A stretch of DNA of 64,000 nt, taken from Acidobacteriota bacterium. GTDB lineage: Bacteria; Acidobacteriota; Blastocatellia; Pyrinomonadales; Pyrinomonadaceae. Position numbers and translations under genes: made by a program. A model generated the notes under the pieces. The model ran no database searches, was not told the DNA's origin, and saw only the letters and a list, made by a program, of their open reading frames with translations. The stretch is from NCBI GenBank assembly GCA_018269005.1, contig JAFDVK010000038.1:84469-148468 (forward strand). The letters run 5' to 3'. Positions 28,033 to 38,470 of this stretch are shown here, one piece after another; the stretch's first letter is position 1; each line of letters starts with the position of its first letter.

Positions 28033-29533
28033 TATTCTTCCACTCGCGGCCGTCGTCCGTCAGAAGTTTATCCGCATCGGGCGGCCCCCAAGAGCCCGAT
28101 GCATAGTTTGGGAAGCCTCGAGGCGGTATCGCCTGCCAAACGTCCAGGATCGGCGTTACAACGCTCCAGGCCGCCTCGACCATATCGGCACGCTGAAAGA
28201 GCGTTGCGTCGCCGATCATGCAATCGTAGAGAAGACGTTCGTAGCCGGTTGCGATCTGTTCGCCGAAATGTTCGACATAGTTGAAGTCCATATCGACAGC
28301 GCCGACATTTACGACCGGGCCCGGTATCTTTGCACCAAAGTGCAGCGTGAGCCCTTCGTCGGGCTGAATGTGGATGACCAAGCGGTTCGTCGTAAGCTTC
28401 TCAACGGGCGTATCCCTAAATAGGACGAACGGGGCCGCCTTGAACTGAATGACAATGCTCGAATGTCGTGCCTTCATCCGTTTGCCTGTACGCAGGTAGA
28501 ATGGCACACCTGCCCAACGCCAATTATCGATCGAAAGCTTCAGAGCGGCGAAGGTTTCCGTATTCGAACTCGGCGAGACGTTCGGTTCGTCGCGATATGC
28601 AGGTACGGCCTTGTTGTCGATCGTGCCGGCGTCATACTGCCCTCGGACCGCGCGTCTCAGCACATCCTCGTCCGTGAATTGCTGAATTGCGTGAAGGATC
28701 TTGGCCTGTTCGTCCCGAACCGCATGAGCTTCGAACGAAACAGGCGGCTCCATTGCCGTCAGCGTCGTAAGTTGGAAGAGGTGATTCGGGATCATGTCCC
28801 GCAAAGCTCCCGCCGAATCGTAATAGCCGCCGCGTTGCTCGACTCCCAACGTCTCTGCCACGGTGATCTGGACATGGTCGATATAGTTTCGATTCCAGAT
28901 CGGCTCGAAGATCGAGTTTCCAAACCGAAATACCAAAATATTCTGGACCGTCTCCTTGCCGAGGTAATGGTCGATGCGGTAGATCTGATCTTCCTTTATG
29001 AGCTTTGTGAGGGATGCGTTCAACTTCTTTGCCGAATCAAGGTCACGGCCGAATGGCTTTTCATAGATAAACCGCCGCCAGTTGCCATTCTCTTCCTTTC
29101 CGAGCCCGTTCTTAACGACCTTTTGTGTGACGGTCGCAAAAAGCTGCGGCGGCGTCGCTAGATAGAAAAAGTAATCCTCCGGGATCTGATGTTCGGTCGT
29201 CACATCCCCAAGCATTTCCTTTAGATCGCCGAATAGCTTCTTGTCGTCGTCAAAATCTCCGCCCGTATAGTAGGCGCGCTCTTCGAACCAGGAAAGAAGC
29301 TTTTCGTCGGGAGCCTGCGGCAGAAATGTCTTAAGATCATCAATGAGCATCTTTCGAAACTCATCAGTTGTCATCTCTTGCCGGCCGACGCCGACGATGG
29401 CGAACTTATGCGGAAGAAAGTCACCTTTTGCAAGATTATAAAGGGCAGGGAGCAACTTCCGCTTCGTAAGGTCTCCGGTCGAACCGAAGATGACCATCAC
29501 GCACGGAGCAGCAACTTTGGTCGTTTTTGTCAT
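28022..29533 (-). CDS. zwf: glucose-6-phosphate 1-dehydrogenase
   Basis: First enzyme of the oxidative pentose-phosphate route: oxidises glucose-6-phosphate to 6-phosphogluconolactone and yields NADPH. The nucleotide site [18 protein letters not shown] and the active-site motif [20 protein letters not shown] are intact. [12 protein letters not shown] and the C-terminal [20 protein letters not shown] are also typical. 503 aa is normal. It is the first gene upstream of the CNNM/CorC gene and follows (5') the 1.3-kb repeat field, from which its promoter must be read. Confidence 0.95.
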   Translation of the reverse strand: MTKTTKVAAPCVMVIFGSTGDLTKRKLLPALYNLAKGDFLPHKFAIVGVGRQEMTTDEFRKMLIDDLKTFLPQAPDEKLLSWFEERAYYTGGDFDDDKKLFGDLKEMLGDVTTEHQIPEDYFFYLATPPQLFATVTQKVVKNGLGKEENGNWRRFIYEKPFGRDLDSAKKLNASLTKLIKEDQIYRIDHYLGKETVQNILVFRFGNSIFEPIWNRNYIDHVQITVAETLGVEQRGGYYDSAGALRDMIPNHLFQLTTLTAMEPPVSFEAHAVRDEQAKILHAIQQFTDEDVLRRAVRGQYDAGTIDNKAVPAYRDEPNVSPSSNTETFAALKLSIDNWRWAGVPFYLRTGKRMKARHSSIVIQFKAAPFVLFRDTPVEKLTTNRLVIHIQPDEGLTLHFGAKIPGPVVNVGAVDMDFNYVEHFGEQIATGYERLLYDCMIGDATLFQRADMVEAAWSVVTPILDVWQAIPPRGFPNYASGSWGPPDADKLLTDDGREWKNIVE

Positions 29534-29635
29534 AGGGCGTTGAGATAACAGATTATCATATCGAGCGGTCGGCGGTGGAACTACGAACGGTCAACGGAGA
29601 ATCCGCACTCCACAATACTGCGGCCCGCCGCCGGA
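29534..29635. other. zwf upstream flank
   Basis: About 100 bp between the zwf ATG and the first repeat copy. No convincing -35/-10 pair or operator is visible. It must contain or adjoin the zwf promoter on the minus strand. Confidence 0.3.
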
Positions 29636-29749
29636 GTCAGAACCGCCTGCGTCAGCGGGCGGTCAGTTCCGCTCGGAATTTTCTTGGCTCCATAGGAGCC
29701 GCATGTTTATAGTGCTACATCGAACCATCCTCGGAGGCGGCTTGCCGCC
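29636..29749. repeat. dispersed repeat, family C copy 1
   Basis: Starts GTCAGAACCGCCTGCGT and ends CGGAGGCGGCTTGCCGCC. It aligns along its length with the copy at 29971-30088, with scattered substitutions and a small length difference. It contains several short palindromes such as GGCGGCTTGCCGCC. No ORF in it is supported. Confidence 0.75.
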
Positions 29750-29753
29750 AATG

Positions 29754-29784
29754 GCTTCGCATAGCCACGTCGTTTACGGCGTGG
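29754..29784. repeat. 31-bp palindromic repeat, family A copy
   Basis: GCTTCGCATAGCCACG followed by a TCGTTTACGG core and CGTGG. It differs at four positions from the 31-bp sequence at 48391-48421, about 19 kb away, which shows a dispersed family. The inner part folds into a hairpin. Confidence 0.7.
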
Positions 29785-29878
29785 GTGACGACGGCAAATG
29801 AATTCCCGGAGGCGGCTCGGCCACCGACATGTCCCTGTCGCGTGCTTCGCACGCTCCAAGAATATTTGATTACGGTAA

Positions 29879-29938
29879 CCCAGGGTTGCGGCCGAGGCGG
29901 CCTTACCCTGGGCTATAATCTTTGTCCCCTACGGGGAC
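29879..29938. repeat. palindromic repeat, family B copy 1
   Basis: CCCAGGGT ... ACCCTGGG enclosing GGCCGAGGCGGCC, then CTATAATCTTT and the hairpin GTCCCCTACGGGGAC. The same arrangement recurs at 30143-30203 and at 50018-50075 and 50207-50264. Confidence 0.8.
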
Positions 29939-29970
29939 TAAGAACGGAACCTGGGATGCCCTCGTCCGCA

Positions 29971-30088
29971 GTCAGAACCGCCTGCGTGAGCGGGCGATCA
30001 GTTCCGCCTACAAACCTTCTTGGCACCGTAGGAGCCGCATGCTTCTAGCATGCTACGGCCAACGCATCCTCGGAGGCGGCTTGCCGCC
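29971..30088. repeat. dispersed repeat, family C copy 2
   Basis: Second copy of the sequence at 29636-29749, with GTCAGAACCGCCTGCGTGAG at its start and CGGAGGCGGCTTGCCGCC at its end. With the B copies that follow each C copy, this stretch looks like a duplicated composite unit (C then B, about 235-300 bp each). Confidence 0.75.
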
Positions 30089-30142
30089 GACAAGATCCTG
30101 TCGCCCCCAACGGAGCTCCATCGGTCTATTTTGCGACAGGTT

Positions 30143-30203
30143 CCCAGGGTTGCTGCCGAGGCGGCCTTACCCTCGGCTATTCTCTCGCGTCCCCTACGGG
30201 GAC
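30143..30203. repeat. palindromic repeat, family B copy 2
   Basis: CCCAGGGT, a GCCGAGGCGGC core, ACCCTCGG (one change from ACCCTGGG), and the hairpin GTCCCCTACGGGGAC at the right end. The order of elements is the same as in the other B copies. Confidence 0.75.
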
Positions 30204-30245
30204 GACCTGATCAATCTCAGACTGCAACAAAATTCGAGATGCAAG

Positions 30246-30341
30246 CCTTTGCGGTCTTTGCGGGGTTTTGCTTGGCGAACTCTGCGTTTCCAAACGGGTT
30301 TAAGCGCAAAGAATGCAAAGGCGACGCGGAGTTCACAAAGG
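30246..30341. repeat. family D repeat arranged as an inverted pair
   Basis: The left half begins CCTTTGCGGTCTTTGCGG; the right half contains GCGCAAAGAATGCAAAGG and ends CACAAAGG, so the two ends are roughly complementary. A related single copy begins at 30449. No gene is supported here. Confidence 0.55.
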
Positions 30342-30448
30342 GACGGGGCAGCCACGAATGCACGAATCTGATCCGTTTCAAATATAAAAGCTGACATTTG
30401 AGATTCCGAAATTCGAAGATCTGAAATTGCGAAATTCGATACGCCGAA

Positions 30449-30493
30449 CCTTTGCGGTCTTTGCGGGGTTTCGGGTGGCGTACTTTGCGTTTT
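30449..30493. repeat. family D repeat, second copy
   Basis: CCTTTGCGGTCTTTGCGGGG repeats the left half of the 30246 element exactly for 20 bp. It then diverges slightly and ends TTTGCGTTTTC. Confidence 0.65.
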
Positions 30494-30567
30494 CTCTTTT
30501 GTCGAGTCGCAGAGGACGCAAGTCAGAGCGACGGCGAGCGTAGAAGCCGAAAGAGAACCACCCCGTC

Positions 30568-30617
30568 AGCCGAAGCGGCTGCCACCCCTCCTTCGTAAGG
30601 AGGGGAGCTTTAGCTCC
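30568..30617. repeat. cluster of three adjacent hairpins
   Basis: AGCCGaagCGGCT, then CCCCTCCTTcgtAAGGAGGGG, then GGAGCtttaGCTCC, the last two sharing bases. Such multi-hairpin units are typical of REP-like elements. They lie in gene-free DNA between zwf and ybeY. Confidence 0.55.
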
Positions 30618-30729
30618 GCCATTCACCATTCACATTTCTTCAAAGACCGAACGGCCGGCACGACCGTGTTGTCATCATAGTGAACTGACGCGCCCGTTTG
30701 AAGCACATTCCGCACAAAACGTATCAAAC

Positions 30730-30765
30730 TGCACGATTTGCACGAAATGCACGATTTGCACAGAA
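30730..30765. repeat. 9-bp-periodic TGCAC iteron-like array
   Basis: TGCACGATT, TGCACGAAA, TGCACGATT and TGCACAGAA follow each other without gaps, so TGCAC recurs every 9 bp and the whole is two copies of an 18-bp unit. An inverted half-site TGTGCA follows directly. This could be a protein-binding array; it lies about 95 bp beyond the ybeY stop. Confidence 0.6.
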
Positions 30766-30859
30766 TGTGCATCGTGACAGGAACGTAAGGAGACGGGTTT
30801 GCGTTCCGGAAAGGTTGAAACTTGGGGTAACGCTCTCGCAGCGGCTCAGTCGGTGCTGT

Positions 30860-31285
30860 TTAGATGCCAAGTTCGTCGCGGAGTTCGAGTTCGCGGGCAT
30901 TCATCTCGCCGTCATCCGTCTCGTGGTCGTAACCGCAAAGGTGCAAAACGCCGTGCAGAATGAGCTGCTTGATCTCGCCTTCAAGGGAAAGGCCGTTCTC
31001 GGCAGCCTGTTTTTGTGCCTGTTCCGCAGAGATCACGATGTCGCCGATCTCGTCGGATTCCGGCTCGAAGGGTTGAGCTTCGAACGGGAAGGAAAGTACG
31101 TCGGTCGCAGCATCTTTTCCGCGAAATGTGGAATTTAGCTGCTTCATCCTTTCGTTGCTAATGAAGGCGACCGAGAACGTCTTTCCCGCGGCCTCAGCTA
31201 TCGCGTCGGAAAGCGAATCTGCGTAGGAACATATCGCGGCGATGTCGAACTGGATCTTTTGTTGGAGATCTATGACTTGGTTCAC
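30860..31285 (-). CDS. ybeY: endoribonuclease YbeY (rRNA maturation factor)
   Basis: Single-strand-specific metallo-RNase acting in 16S rRNA 3'-end maturation and ribosome quality control. The zinc motif H-x3-H-x5-H is present as HGVLHLCGYDHETD. The N-terminal half has AVAFISNERMKQLNSTFRGK and TDVLSFPFE, also conserved. 141 aa is normal. It lies downstream of the YcxB-like gene and phoH on the same strand; phoH-ybeY neighbourhood is widespread in bacteria and supports the call. Confidence 0.95.
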   Translation of the reverse strand: MNQVIDLQQKIQFDIAAICSYADSLSDAIAEAAGKTFSVAFISNERMKQLNSTFRGKDAATDVLSFPFEAQPFEPESDEIGDIVISAEQAQKQAAENGLSLEGEIKQLILHGVLHLCGYDHETDDGEMNARELELRDELGI

Positions 31286-31402
31286 AAGAGGATTGTAAAT
31301 TGTTCATCGGGCAATTGTGAATTGGGAAGCGACATCCAACATCCAATTAACAATTCGCCAATTTACAATTACCAATGAAACGAGAATGCGCGAATGTCGT
31401 GA

Positions 31403-31915
31403 TCAGCACTCGGCCTGCGTTGCCCGTTGGTATTTTTGAGCTTGCTCGAAGAAATCCATTTCGGCCTGCTTATCGACGAATGCCCGCTTCGAAAGAAGGA
31501 CGGTTGCCGGGCCGGCATCGAAAAATATCTGCCCCAGCATCGAACCTATTGCCTCGATGTTTCTCCATGGATAGAAGCTCTTGTTTCCTGCGTGTTCGCA
31601 CGAAAGACCCAGTTCGTCTATCTCGATCTCGCAATCGAATTTCTCCAGCTCGGGCCACGCGTTCTCGAAGTGTTTACGAACGGAACCTTTTTGTTGCACC
31701 GACCAAACGAAGAGCACAAGGACAAGATTCAATGCGAACGCCGCCAAACCGGTCCAAACGCGCTCCCAGTAGATTAGGATCCCTGGTACTATCCATATGT
31801 TAAATATTAGGAACAACCAAAGGATATAGTTCGTGGCTTTCCATTGACGTTGCTTCTGGCGCTCCAAGAGGAACTCGATGTGCTCTTCACGCGATGGACG
31901 AAAGGTTACCTTCAT
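31403..31915 (-). CDS. YcxB-like membrane protein
   Basis: 170 aa with two adjacent transmembrane helices (about residues 30-50 and 54-75: [34 protein letters not shown]). A cytoplasmic C-terminal domain follows with [20 protein letters not shown] and [10 protein letters not shown]. This arrangement is that of the YcxB-like family, whose function is unknown. The ATG overlaps the phoH stop (ATGA), so it is translationally coupled and inserted between phoH and ybeY, where many bacteria have no gene or a different one. Confidence 0.65.
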   Translation of the reverse strand: MKVTFRPSREEHIEFLLERQKQRQWKATNYILWLFLIFNIWIVPGILIYWERVWTGLAAFALNLVLVLFVWSVQQKGSVRKHFENAWPELEKFDCEIEIDELGLSCEHAGNKSFYPWRNIEAIGSMLGQIFFDAGPATVLLSKRAFVDKQAEMDFFEQAQKYQRATQAEC

Positions 31916-32874
31916 TCTGCGGGATCCGTGGAGTGCTCTTCGTATGCCTTGACGATCAGCTGGACGAGTTTGTGGCGGACCACGTCCTTTTCCGAAAAAT
32001 AGACGAACTCGATCATGTCGATGTCATCGAGGACGCGTTGAGCTTCTTTAAGCCCGCTTTTCTGGCCGCGCGGCAGATCGATCTGTGTGATGTCGCCGGT
32101 AACGACGGCTTTTGAGCCGAAGCCGATACGCGTTAGGAACATCTTCATCTGCTCGTTGGTCGTGTTCTGGGCTTCGTCCAGGATGATGAAGGCGTCAGAG
32201 AGCGTCCGGCCGCGCATAAAGGCGAGCGGTGCGATCTCGATGATACGCTTTTCGAGCATTTTCGTGACCTTTTCCGCATCGACCAGGTCAAAAAGTGCGT
32301 CGTAGAGCGGCCGCAAGTATGGATCGACCTTGTCCTGAAGGTCGCCGGGAAGGAACCCGAGACGTTCGCCCGCCTCGACGGCAGGACGGGTCAAAATGAT
32401 TCGGCTGACCTGCTTCTTGAACAAGGCGTCCACGGCCATTGCAACAGCAAGAAAGCTCTTGCCCGTGCCCGCAACTCCGATACCGAAAACGAGATCGTTC
32501 TTTGCAATGGCTTCGAGGTATTTTCGCTGATTTGCGGTTTTGGGAGCAACGGTCTTCTTGCCCGACGGATTGAATCGTGCCTTCTGGAAATGATCTTTCA
32601 GGCTGTAAGCGCGGTCCTCAGCGATCTGCTTGAAAGCATCTCTTAGCTCCTTGTCGCTAAATGCCGCACCGTCGCTGAAGATATCGCCGAAATCGCTCAA
32701 TATCTGGTCGACCGTTGCAATGTCGTTCGGTTCGCCGTCGATCAGGAGTTCATTGCCGCGAATGCCGATACGAACATCGAGCAGCGATTCAAGAAACTTG
32801 ATATTCTGGTCCTGGACGCCAAATAGGGTGTTGAGTCCTTGTGCCGGGAGTTCGAGTTTGCGTGTGTCAGTCAA
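31912..32874 (-). CDS. phoH: PhoH family ATPase
   Basis: Predicted cytoplasmic ATPase of the PhoH/YbeZ type, a partner of YbeY in RNA metabolism. The Walker A motif is [20 protein letters not shown] (about residues 137-156). Walker B is [20 protein letters not shown], followed by [20 protein letters not shown]. The N-terminal 90 residues hold a small KH-like segment ([20 protein letters not shown]). 320 aa is normal. It heads the phoH-ycxB-ybeY transcription unit and is divergent from atpD. Confidence 0.94.
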   Translation of the reverse strand: MTDTRKLELPAQGLNTLFGVQDQNIKFLESLLDVRIGIRGNELLIDGEPNDIATVDQILSDFGDIFSDGAAFSDKELRDAFKQIAEDRAYSLKDHFQKARFNPSGKKTVAPKTANQRKYLEAIAKNDLVFGIGVAGTGKSFLAVAMAVDALFKKQVSRIILTRPAVEAGERLGFLPGDLQDKVDPYLRPLYDALFDLVDAEKVTKMLEKRIIEIAPLAFMRGRTLSDAFIILDEAQNTTNEQMKMFLTRIGFGSKAVVTGDITQIDLPRGQKSGLKEAQRVLDDIDMIEFVYFSEKDVVRHKLVQLIVKAYEEHSTDPAE

Positions 32875-33018
32875 ATTTGGTCTGTCTTGAGGCCGATCTT
32901 GGACCGGCCATGGGTGTTGCTTTCAGGCTACTAGAAACTCTATTTTACGTCAATCGCTTGTTTGCCCAAAAGGCTTTCGATCAACTAGTTGTGAAACCAA
33001 TAATTTGGAAGCCGGTCT

Positions 33019-34613
<1,595 letters not shown>

Positions 34614-34623
34614 GAAACGCGAT

Positions 34624-34672
34624 CAAGGTTCAGGGTGGAGATGTCTGTTGCCGGCCTCCTCTTTGAACCTTG
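34624..34672 (+). other. inverted repeat in atpD-atpC spacer
   Basis: CAAGGTTCA (34624-34632) is complementary to TGAACCTTG (34664-34672), and CCTTGAAC recurs just before the atpC ATG. The stem-loop lies in the 77-bp spacer and could tune the atpD:atpC ratio by stabilising or processing mRNA. Confidence 0.45.
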
Positions 34673-34690
34673 AACGGCAAACCTTGAACA

Positions 34691-35095
34691 ATGCTAAAAC
34701 TAGAGATCGTAACACCTGAAAAGAAGGTTTTTGATGACGACGTCGAATCGGTGACAGTGCCGACTGCGAGCGGGGAAGCGGGGATCTTTCCGAATCACGC
34801 ACCGCTTGTTTCTGCACTCAAACCGGGCATCTTGAGCTACGCTCAGAAGGGCGGAGCAGAGAAGATGGCAGTTTCGGGCGGATTCATCGAGGTGAGTGCC
34901 AACAAGGTTTCCGTGCTTGCGGATTCCGCCGAGACGTTCGATGAAGTTGACGTCGATGCGGCCCGCAGCGAACGCGAAGCCGCGGAAAAGGCACTTGCCG
35001 CTGCTGCGACCTCACCTATCGAGGAGAATGCACAACTTCAACAGAAGTTGGATGCGGCAAATGCCAGAATTACGTTGGCTGGCGGAGCGAAGTAA
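34691..35095 (+). CDS. atpC: F1 ATP synthase subunit epsilon
   Basis: Epsilon subunit of the F1 central stalk, which couples rotation to catalysis and can inhibit ATP hydrolysis. The N-terminal beta-sandwich reads KLEIVTPEKKVFDDDVESVT, VPTASGEAGIFPNHAPLVSA and FIEVSANKVSVLADSAE. The C-terminal helical hairpin (AARSEREAAEKALAAAATSP onwards) completes the 134-aa chain. It ends 26 bp before a strong terminator, closing the two-gene unit. Confidence 0.96.
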   Translation: MLKLEIVTPEKKVFDDDVESVTVPTASGEAGIFPNHAPLVSALKPGILSYAQKGGAEKMAVSGGFIEVSANKVSVLADSAETFDEVDVDAARSEREAAEKALAAAATSPIEENAQLQQKLDAANARITLAGGAK

Positions 35096-35120
35096 GCCGT
35101 TCTAGCCCGGTTCGTTTTTG

Positions 35121-35155
35121 AAAGGCCCTTGTCGCTGGTCGGTAAGGGCCTTTTT
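35121..35155 (+). terminator. intrinsic terminator after atpC
   Basis: AAAGGCCCTT (35121-35130) pairs with AAGGGCCTTT (35144-35153) with a 13-nt loop, and the T-run continues to 35155. It lies 26 bp after the atpC stop. Confidence 0.92.
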
Positions 35156-35232
35156 GTGCCCGCGGCTACTAAGGCTCATCGACAAAATCCACGTCGTTAC
35201 CGACCAACTCCGGTGCGGCGATCTCGGTTGAT

Positions 35233-35261
35233 TTGACAAGTAGAAGGCAAGAGCGTAGATT
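35233..35261 (+). promoter_or_regulatory. candidate promoter of the heme oxygenase operon
   Basis: TTGACA (35233-35238), perfect -35, then 17 bp and TAGATT (35256-35261). Initiation near 35268 would place the Fur-like operator over the start point. Confidence 0.65.
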
Positions 35262-35268
35262 AGCTTAT

Positions 35269-35283
35269 TGAAAACGATTTTCA
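35269..35283 (+). promoter_or_regulatory. Fur-box-like operator
   Basis: TGAAAACGATTTTCA is a 7-1-7 inverted repeat, close to the consensus half-sites TGATAAT/ATTATCA (11 of 14 positions). It lies 8 bp after the -10 and 14 bp before the heme oxygenase ATG. This is where bound Fe-Fur would block transcription of genes for heme iron use. Confidence 0.65.
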
Positions 35284-35296
35284 TTTGCAATAAATT

Positions 35297-35875
35297 ATGA
35301 TCCTTCAAAGATTAAAGGAAGACACCCGAGTGCAGCACGAAGAGGTAGAGGCCGCAGTCGATGTTATGAACCAGATGTTTGATATTGCCGACTATCGACG
35401 GCTCGTATCAAAGTTTTGGAGTTTTTATGCTGCTTACGAGCCAAAACTTCCGTTGGAAGTATTGAAGAACGCGGGCTTTGACTATTCTGACCGCGCAAAG
35501 CTTCCGCTTCTTGAAGCAGATGCAAGCATACTCGGACTCAAGATCGATGACGACGGACTTGAACTCCCGGATATTTCATCTGCCGCGAAAGCATTCGGAA
35601 GTCTTTACGTTATCGAAGGCTCGACTCTTGGCGGCCAGGTCATCTCGCGGCATTTGAAGCAGCATCTTGGCCTTACGCCTGAGAACGGAGGTGCCTTCTA
35701 TTTCGGGTACGGTCAAGCGACCGGGCCGATGTGGAAAGCTTTTGGTGAAAGCTTGACGAGATTCGCTGAAGGCGCAAACGCCAATGACGAGATCGTAGAA
35801 GCGGCGAAGGCAACCTTTACAAGCATTACGAAGTGGGTCGGCGGTAAGGTCAATGCCGCCGCCGTCATTTCATAA
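35297..35875 (+). CDS. biliverdin-producing heme oxygenase
   Basis: 192-aa enzyme that opens heme to biliverdin, CO and iron. The proximal-His region reads LKEDTRVQHEEVEAAVDVM. The helix over the heme pocket is YVIEGSTLGGQVISRHLKQH, the signature of the HemO/BphO-type bacterial enzymes. The Fur-like operator and the TonB receptor 43 bp downstream point to iron acquisition from heme rather than phytochrome chromophore supply; no phytochrome gene is present here. Confidence 0.88.
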   Translation: MILQRLKEDTRVQHEEVEAAVDVMNQMFDIADYRRLVSKFWSFYAAYEPKLPLEVLKNAGFDYSDRAKLPLLEADASILGLKIDDDGLELPDISSAAKAFGSLYVIEGSTLGGQVISRHLKQHLGLTPENGGAFYFGYGQATGPMWKAFGESLTRFAEGANANDEIVEAAKATFTSITKWVGGKVNAAAVIS

Positions 35876-35918
35876 ACCTAAAAGCGAACATGTCAGTTCG
35901 CAAATAATAATACTTAGT

Positions 35919-38468
35919 ATGCGATCTTCAGTTAGTGAAAATTTTCGGGCGGCATATCTGTGTGCGCTATTGATGTTGGCGGCGGTTGTTTCAGCCGCCG
36001 GACAGTCGCCCTCCGGTGTTGAAGTTGCCGTAAAAGACGCCAATGATGTTGCCGTCGCAGGTGCGAAGGTAGAACTTGCCGTCGGCGGCCTGACCGTAAA
36101 TTCAGCAATGACAGATCAGACCGGAACAGTACGCTTCGCGATCCCGAAGTCCGGCAGCTATCGAATAAGCGTTGAGGCCAATGGCTTTGCAACCGCGACC
36201 CGCGAGGTTTCGCTGTCAACCGGCTCAAACACCGCCGAATCCTTCCGTCTTGAAGTAGGCGGCGTGAGTGAAACTGTTACGGTGACCGCGACGCGCACGC
36301 AGGTCACGACCGAAGAGACCGCTGTGCCGGTCTCAGTGGTCGGACGCAGAGAGATCGAAGAGCAAGGCATCAACACCATCGGTGACATCTTTCGCACGCT
36401 GCCCGGCACTTCGACGGTGAACGAGGGGGCGTTCCAAGTCCGGCCGCGAATTCGCGGGCTCGACAGCAACCGCGTTCTTATTCTTGTTGACGGCGAACGA
36501 CTCAACAATAGCCGAACATCGACCGGTCAATCCGGCGTAGAGACCGGCTTGGTTGATACTGCGGACATTGAATCGGTCGAGGTGGTTAGAGGGAGCGGTT
36601 CGGTCCTCTATGGCACAGACGCCCTTGCCGGCACGATCAATATCATCACGAGCGATACACCCGCCCGACGTGAGAACGGATTTCGGTTCGGCGGACGCCT
36701 TGATACATTCTACAGCTCGAACGAGGACACGCTTCGAGGTTCGCTTGGCCTTACGGGATCGACGCGGTATTTCGCATTCCGCGTTGCGCAATCGCTTGAG
36801 CGATCGGGAAACTATTTCACCGGAAAGCCCAAAGGATCATTCCTTGCGGATCTTCGCGAACAGGGCATCGGGATCACGGACGACGGTGAGGTTTTGAACT
36901 CCCAATCGCACGGCAGCAACACCGCAGTTTCGACTCGATTCTTTCTCAACGACCTGAACACCATCAAGGCAACGTACGATCGACGACGTGGTGCAAACAT
37001 CGGCTCCGCAGGCCTTGTCGGCACCTTCGCCGGAAACTTTCCGTTCTCGAATCGGGATAAGGTGAATCTGCGGTACGATGCGGCGTCGATCACGAAGGAT
37101 CTTTTGCGCCTTTCGGTCTCCGGCTACTATCAAAAACAGGATCGCAACTTTACGAATGTGCTGACGGTGCCGCCGATGATGCCGTATTTTCCCGGTATGT
37201 ATCGCTTCAGCGAAACGATCACCGACACACGGACGAGCGGCGCCGACCTCCAAACCGATTGGAAGATCGGCAGGCGGAATACACTGACGGCCGGAGCAAG
37301 CTTTTTCCGAGACTCGAACAAGGATTCTCGGACGATCATCGATGCATTCACCCCGACATCGCCGGTTCAGTCGATCGATAATTCAAAGAGTGTGCCGGAT
37401 GCGACCCTAACGAATTTTGCGGCTTTCGCACAAGACGAATTTCGTCTTACCAAACGACTAAAGCTTACCGGCGGGATCCGCGTCGATAATTTCCGTACGA
37501 AAGCTCAACCGACTACCGGGTTCAATCTGCCCCAGCTTCGTCCGGATCAGATACACGACCTCGGCATCGACGGCCTAGCAAGCGGAATGGATGTTTCGAC
37601 AACAGCGGTCACGGGCGACTTTGGCGCCGTCTATAATTTGACGAACGCGATCACGCTTGCGGCTCGCGTCGGACGTTCCTTCCGAACGCCAAATATCTTC
37701 GAGATATTCTTCACTGATTCGGGTTCGATAGGCGGGTTTGTGGTCGGCAATCCAAGGCTTAAGCCGGAAACGGGCGTAAACTTTGATGCTACGGTCCGAT
37801 TCAAGAACAAGCACTTTTCGGCATCTGCGACATATTTTGTAAACAATTACGAGAACTTTATGTCAACGCCGGCCGCATTTGACAGTCGCGGCTGCCCGAT
37901 ATTTATCGTCCAGCCGGGAACTATCTATGATGCCGACAACTGCCAGATCGTGAGTTCACCTCCGGGACGTTCACCCGTCCGAGTCTATCAGACGCAGAAC
38001 GTCGACCGGGCGAGAATTCAAGGATTCGAGGCCGAGTTCGAGATCCCGGTCAAGGTCAAGCTTGGGCTTCTCACGCCGAACGGGAACTTCAGCTATCTTC
38101 GCGGTGACGACACTCAAAAGAATGTGCCGCTGGATATTATCAGCCCATTCAGGACCAACATCGGCGTACGCTGGCAAAATTTCGGCCGAAACTATTTCTT
38201 CGATTACACGGCTCGGATCGTCGCTGAACAGAAGCGGCTTTCGCCGCAATTCCTGCTTCCGGTAAATCAGGGCGGCAACGGCGGCCCCGAACCGGGATTC
38301 GTAACGCACAATATTTCGGGTGGATATTATTTCCGGCGCGAGCGATTCAACTTCAATATCAACGTAGGCGTCTCGAATTTGATGAATCGAGCGTATAGCG
38401 AACAGTTCAACTTTGCACCCGCAAGAGGACGCTCGTTGACGATCGGTACTTCTTGGGAGCTTAAATAA
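35919..38468 (+). CDS. TonB-dependent outer-membrane receptor (heme/iron type)
   Basis: 849 aa from the ATG beginning MRSSVSENFRAA, chosen because the signal peptide LCALLMLAAVVSAAGQ follows directly; longer readings overlap the heme oxygenase gene. Residues about 35-115 form a carboxypeptidase-regulatory-like beta domain (KDANDVAVAGAKVELAVGG). The plug (about 120-250) includes EEQGINTIGDIFRTLPGTST and VEVVRGSGSVLYGTDALAG. A 22-strand barrel ends GRSLTIGTSWELK. Cotranscription with heme oxygenase and the upstream Fur-like site suggest heme or siderophore uptake. The ligand is not read directly from sequence. Confidence 0.9.
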   Translation: MRSSVSENFRAAYLCALLMLAAVVSAAGQSPSGVEVAVKDANDVAVAGAKVELAVGGLTVNSAMTDQTGTVRFAIPKSGSYRISVEANGFATATREVSLSTGSNTAESFRLEVGGVSETVTVTATRTQVTTEETAVPVSVVGRREIEEQGINTIGDIFRTLPGTSTVNEGAFQVRPRIRGLDSNRVLILVDGERLNNSRTSTGQSGVETGLVDTADIESVEVVRGSGSVLYGTDALAGTINIITSDTPARRENGFRFGGRLDTFYSSNEDTLRGSLGLTGSTRYFAFRVAQSLERSGNYFTGKPKGSFLADLREQGIGITDDGEVLNSQSHGSNTAVSTRFFLNDLNTIKATYDRRRGANIGSAGLVGTFAGNFPFSNRDKVNLRYDAASITKDLLRLSVSGYYQKQDRNFTNVLTVPPMMPYFPGMYRFSETITDTRTSGADLQTDWKIGRRNTLTAGASFFRDSNKDSRTIIDAFTPTSPVQSIDNSKSVPDATLTNFAAFAQDEFRLTKRLKLTGGIRVDNFRTKAQPTTGFNLPQLRPDQIHDLGIDGLASGMDVSTTAVTGDFGAVYNLTNAITLAARVGRSFRTPNIFEIFFTDSGSIGGFVVGNPRLKPETGVNFDATVRFKNKHFSASATYFVNNYENFMSTPAAFDSRGCPIFIVQPGTIYDADNCQIVSSPPGRSPVRVYQTQNVDRARIQGFEAEFEIPVKVKLGLLTPNGNFSYLRGDDTQKNVPLDIISPFRTNIGVRWQNFGRNYFFDYTARIVAEQKRLSPQFLLPVNQGGNGGPEPGFVTHNISGGYYFRRERFNFNINVGVSNLMNRAYSEQFNFAPARGRSLTIGTSWELK

Positions 38469-38470
38469 GG

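Noticed and set aside
29785..30394. Three overlapping plus-strand ORFs of 87-149 codons in the repeat field
   Set aside because: They overlap each other in different frames, follow the repeat copies and have no recognisable domain or ribosome-binding site.
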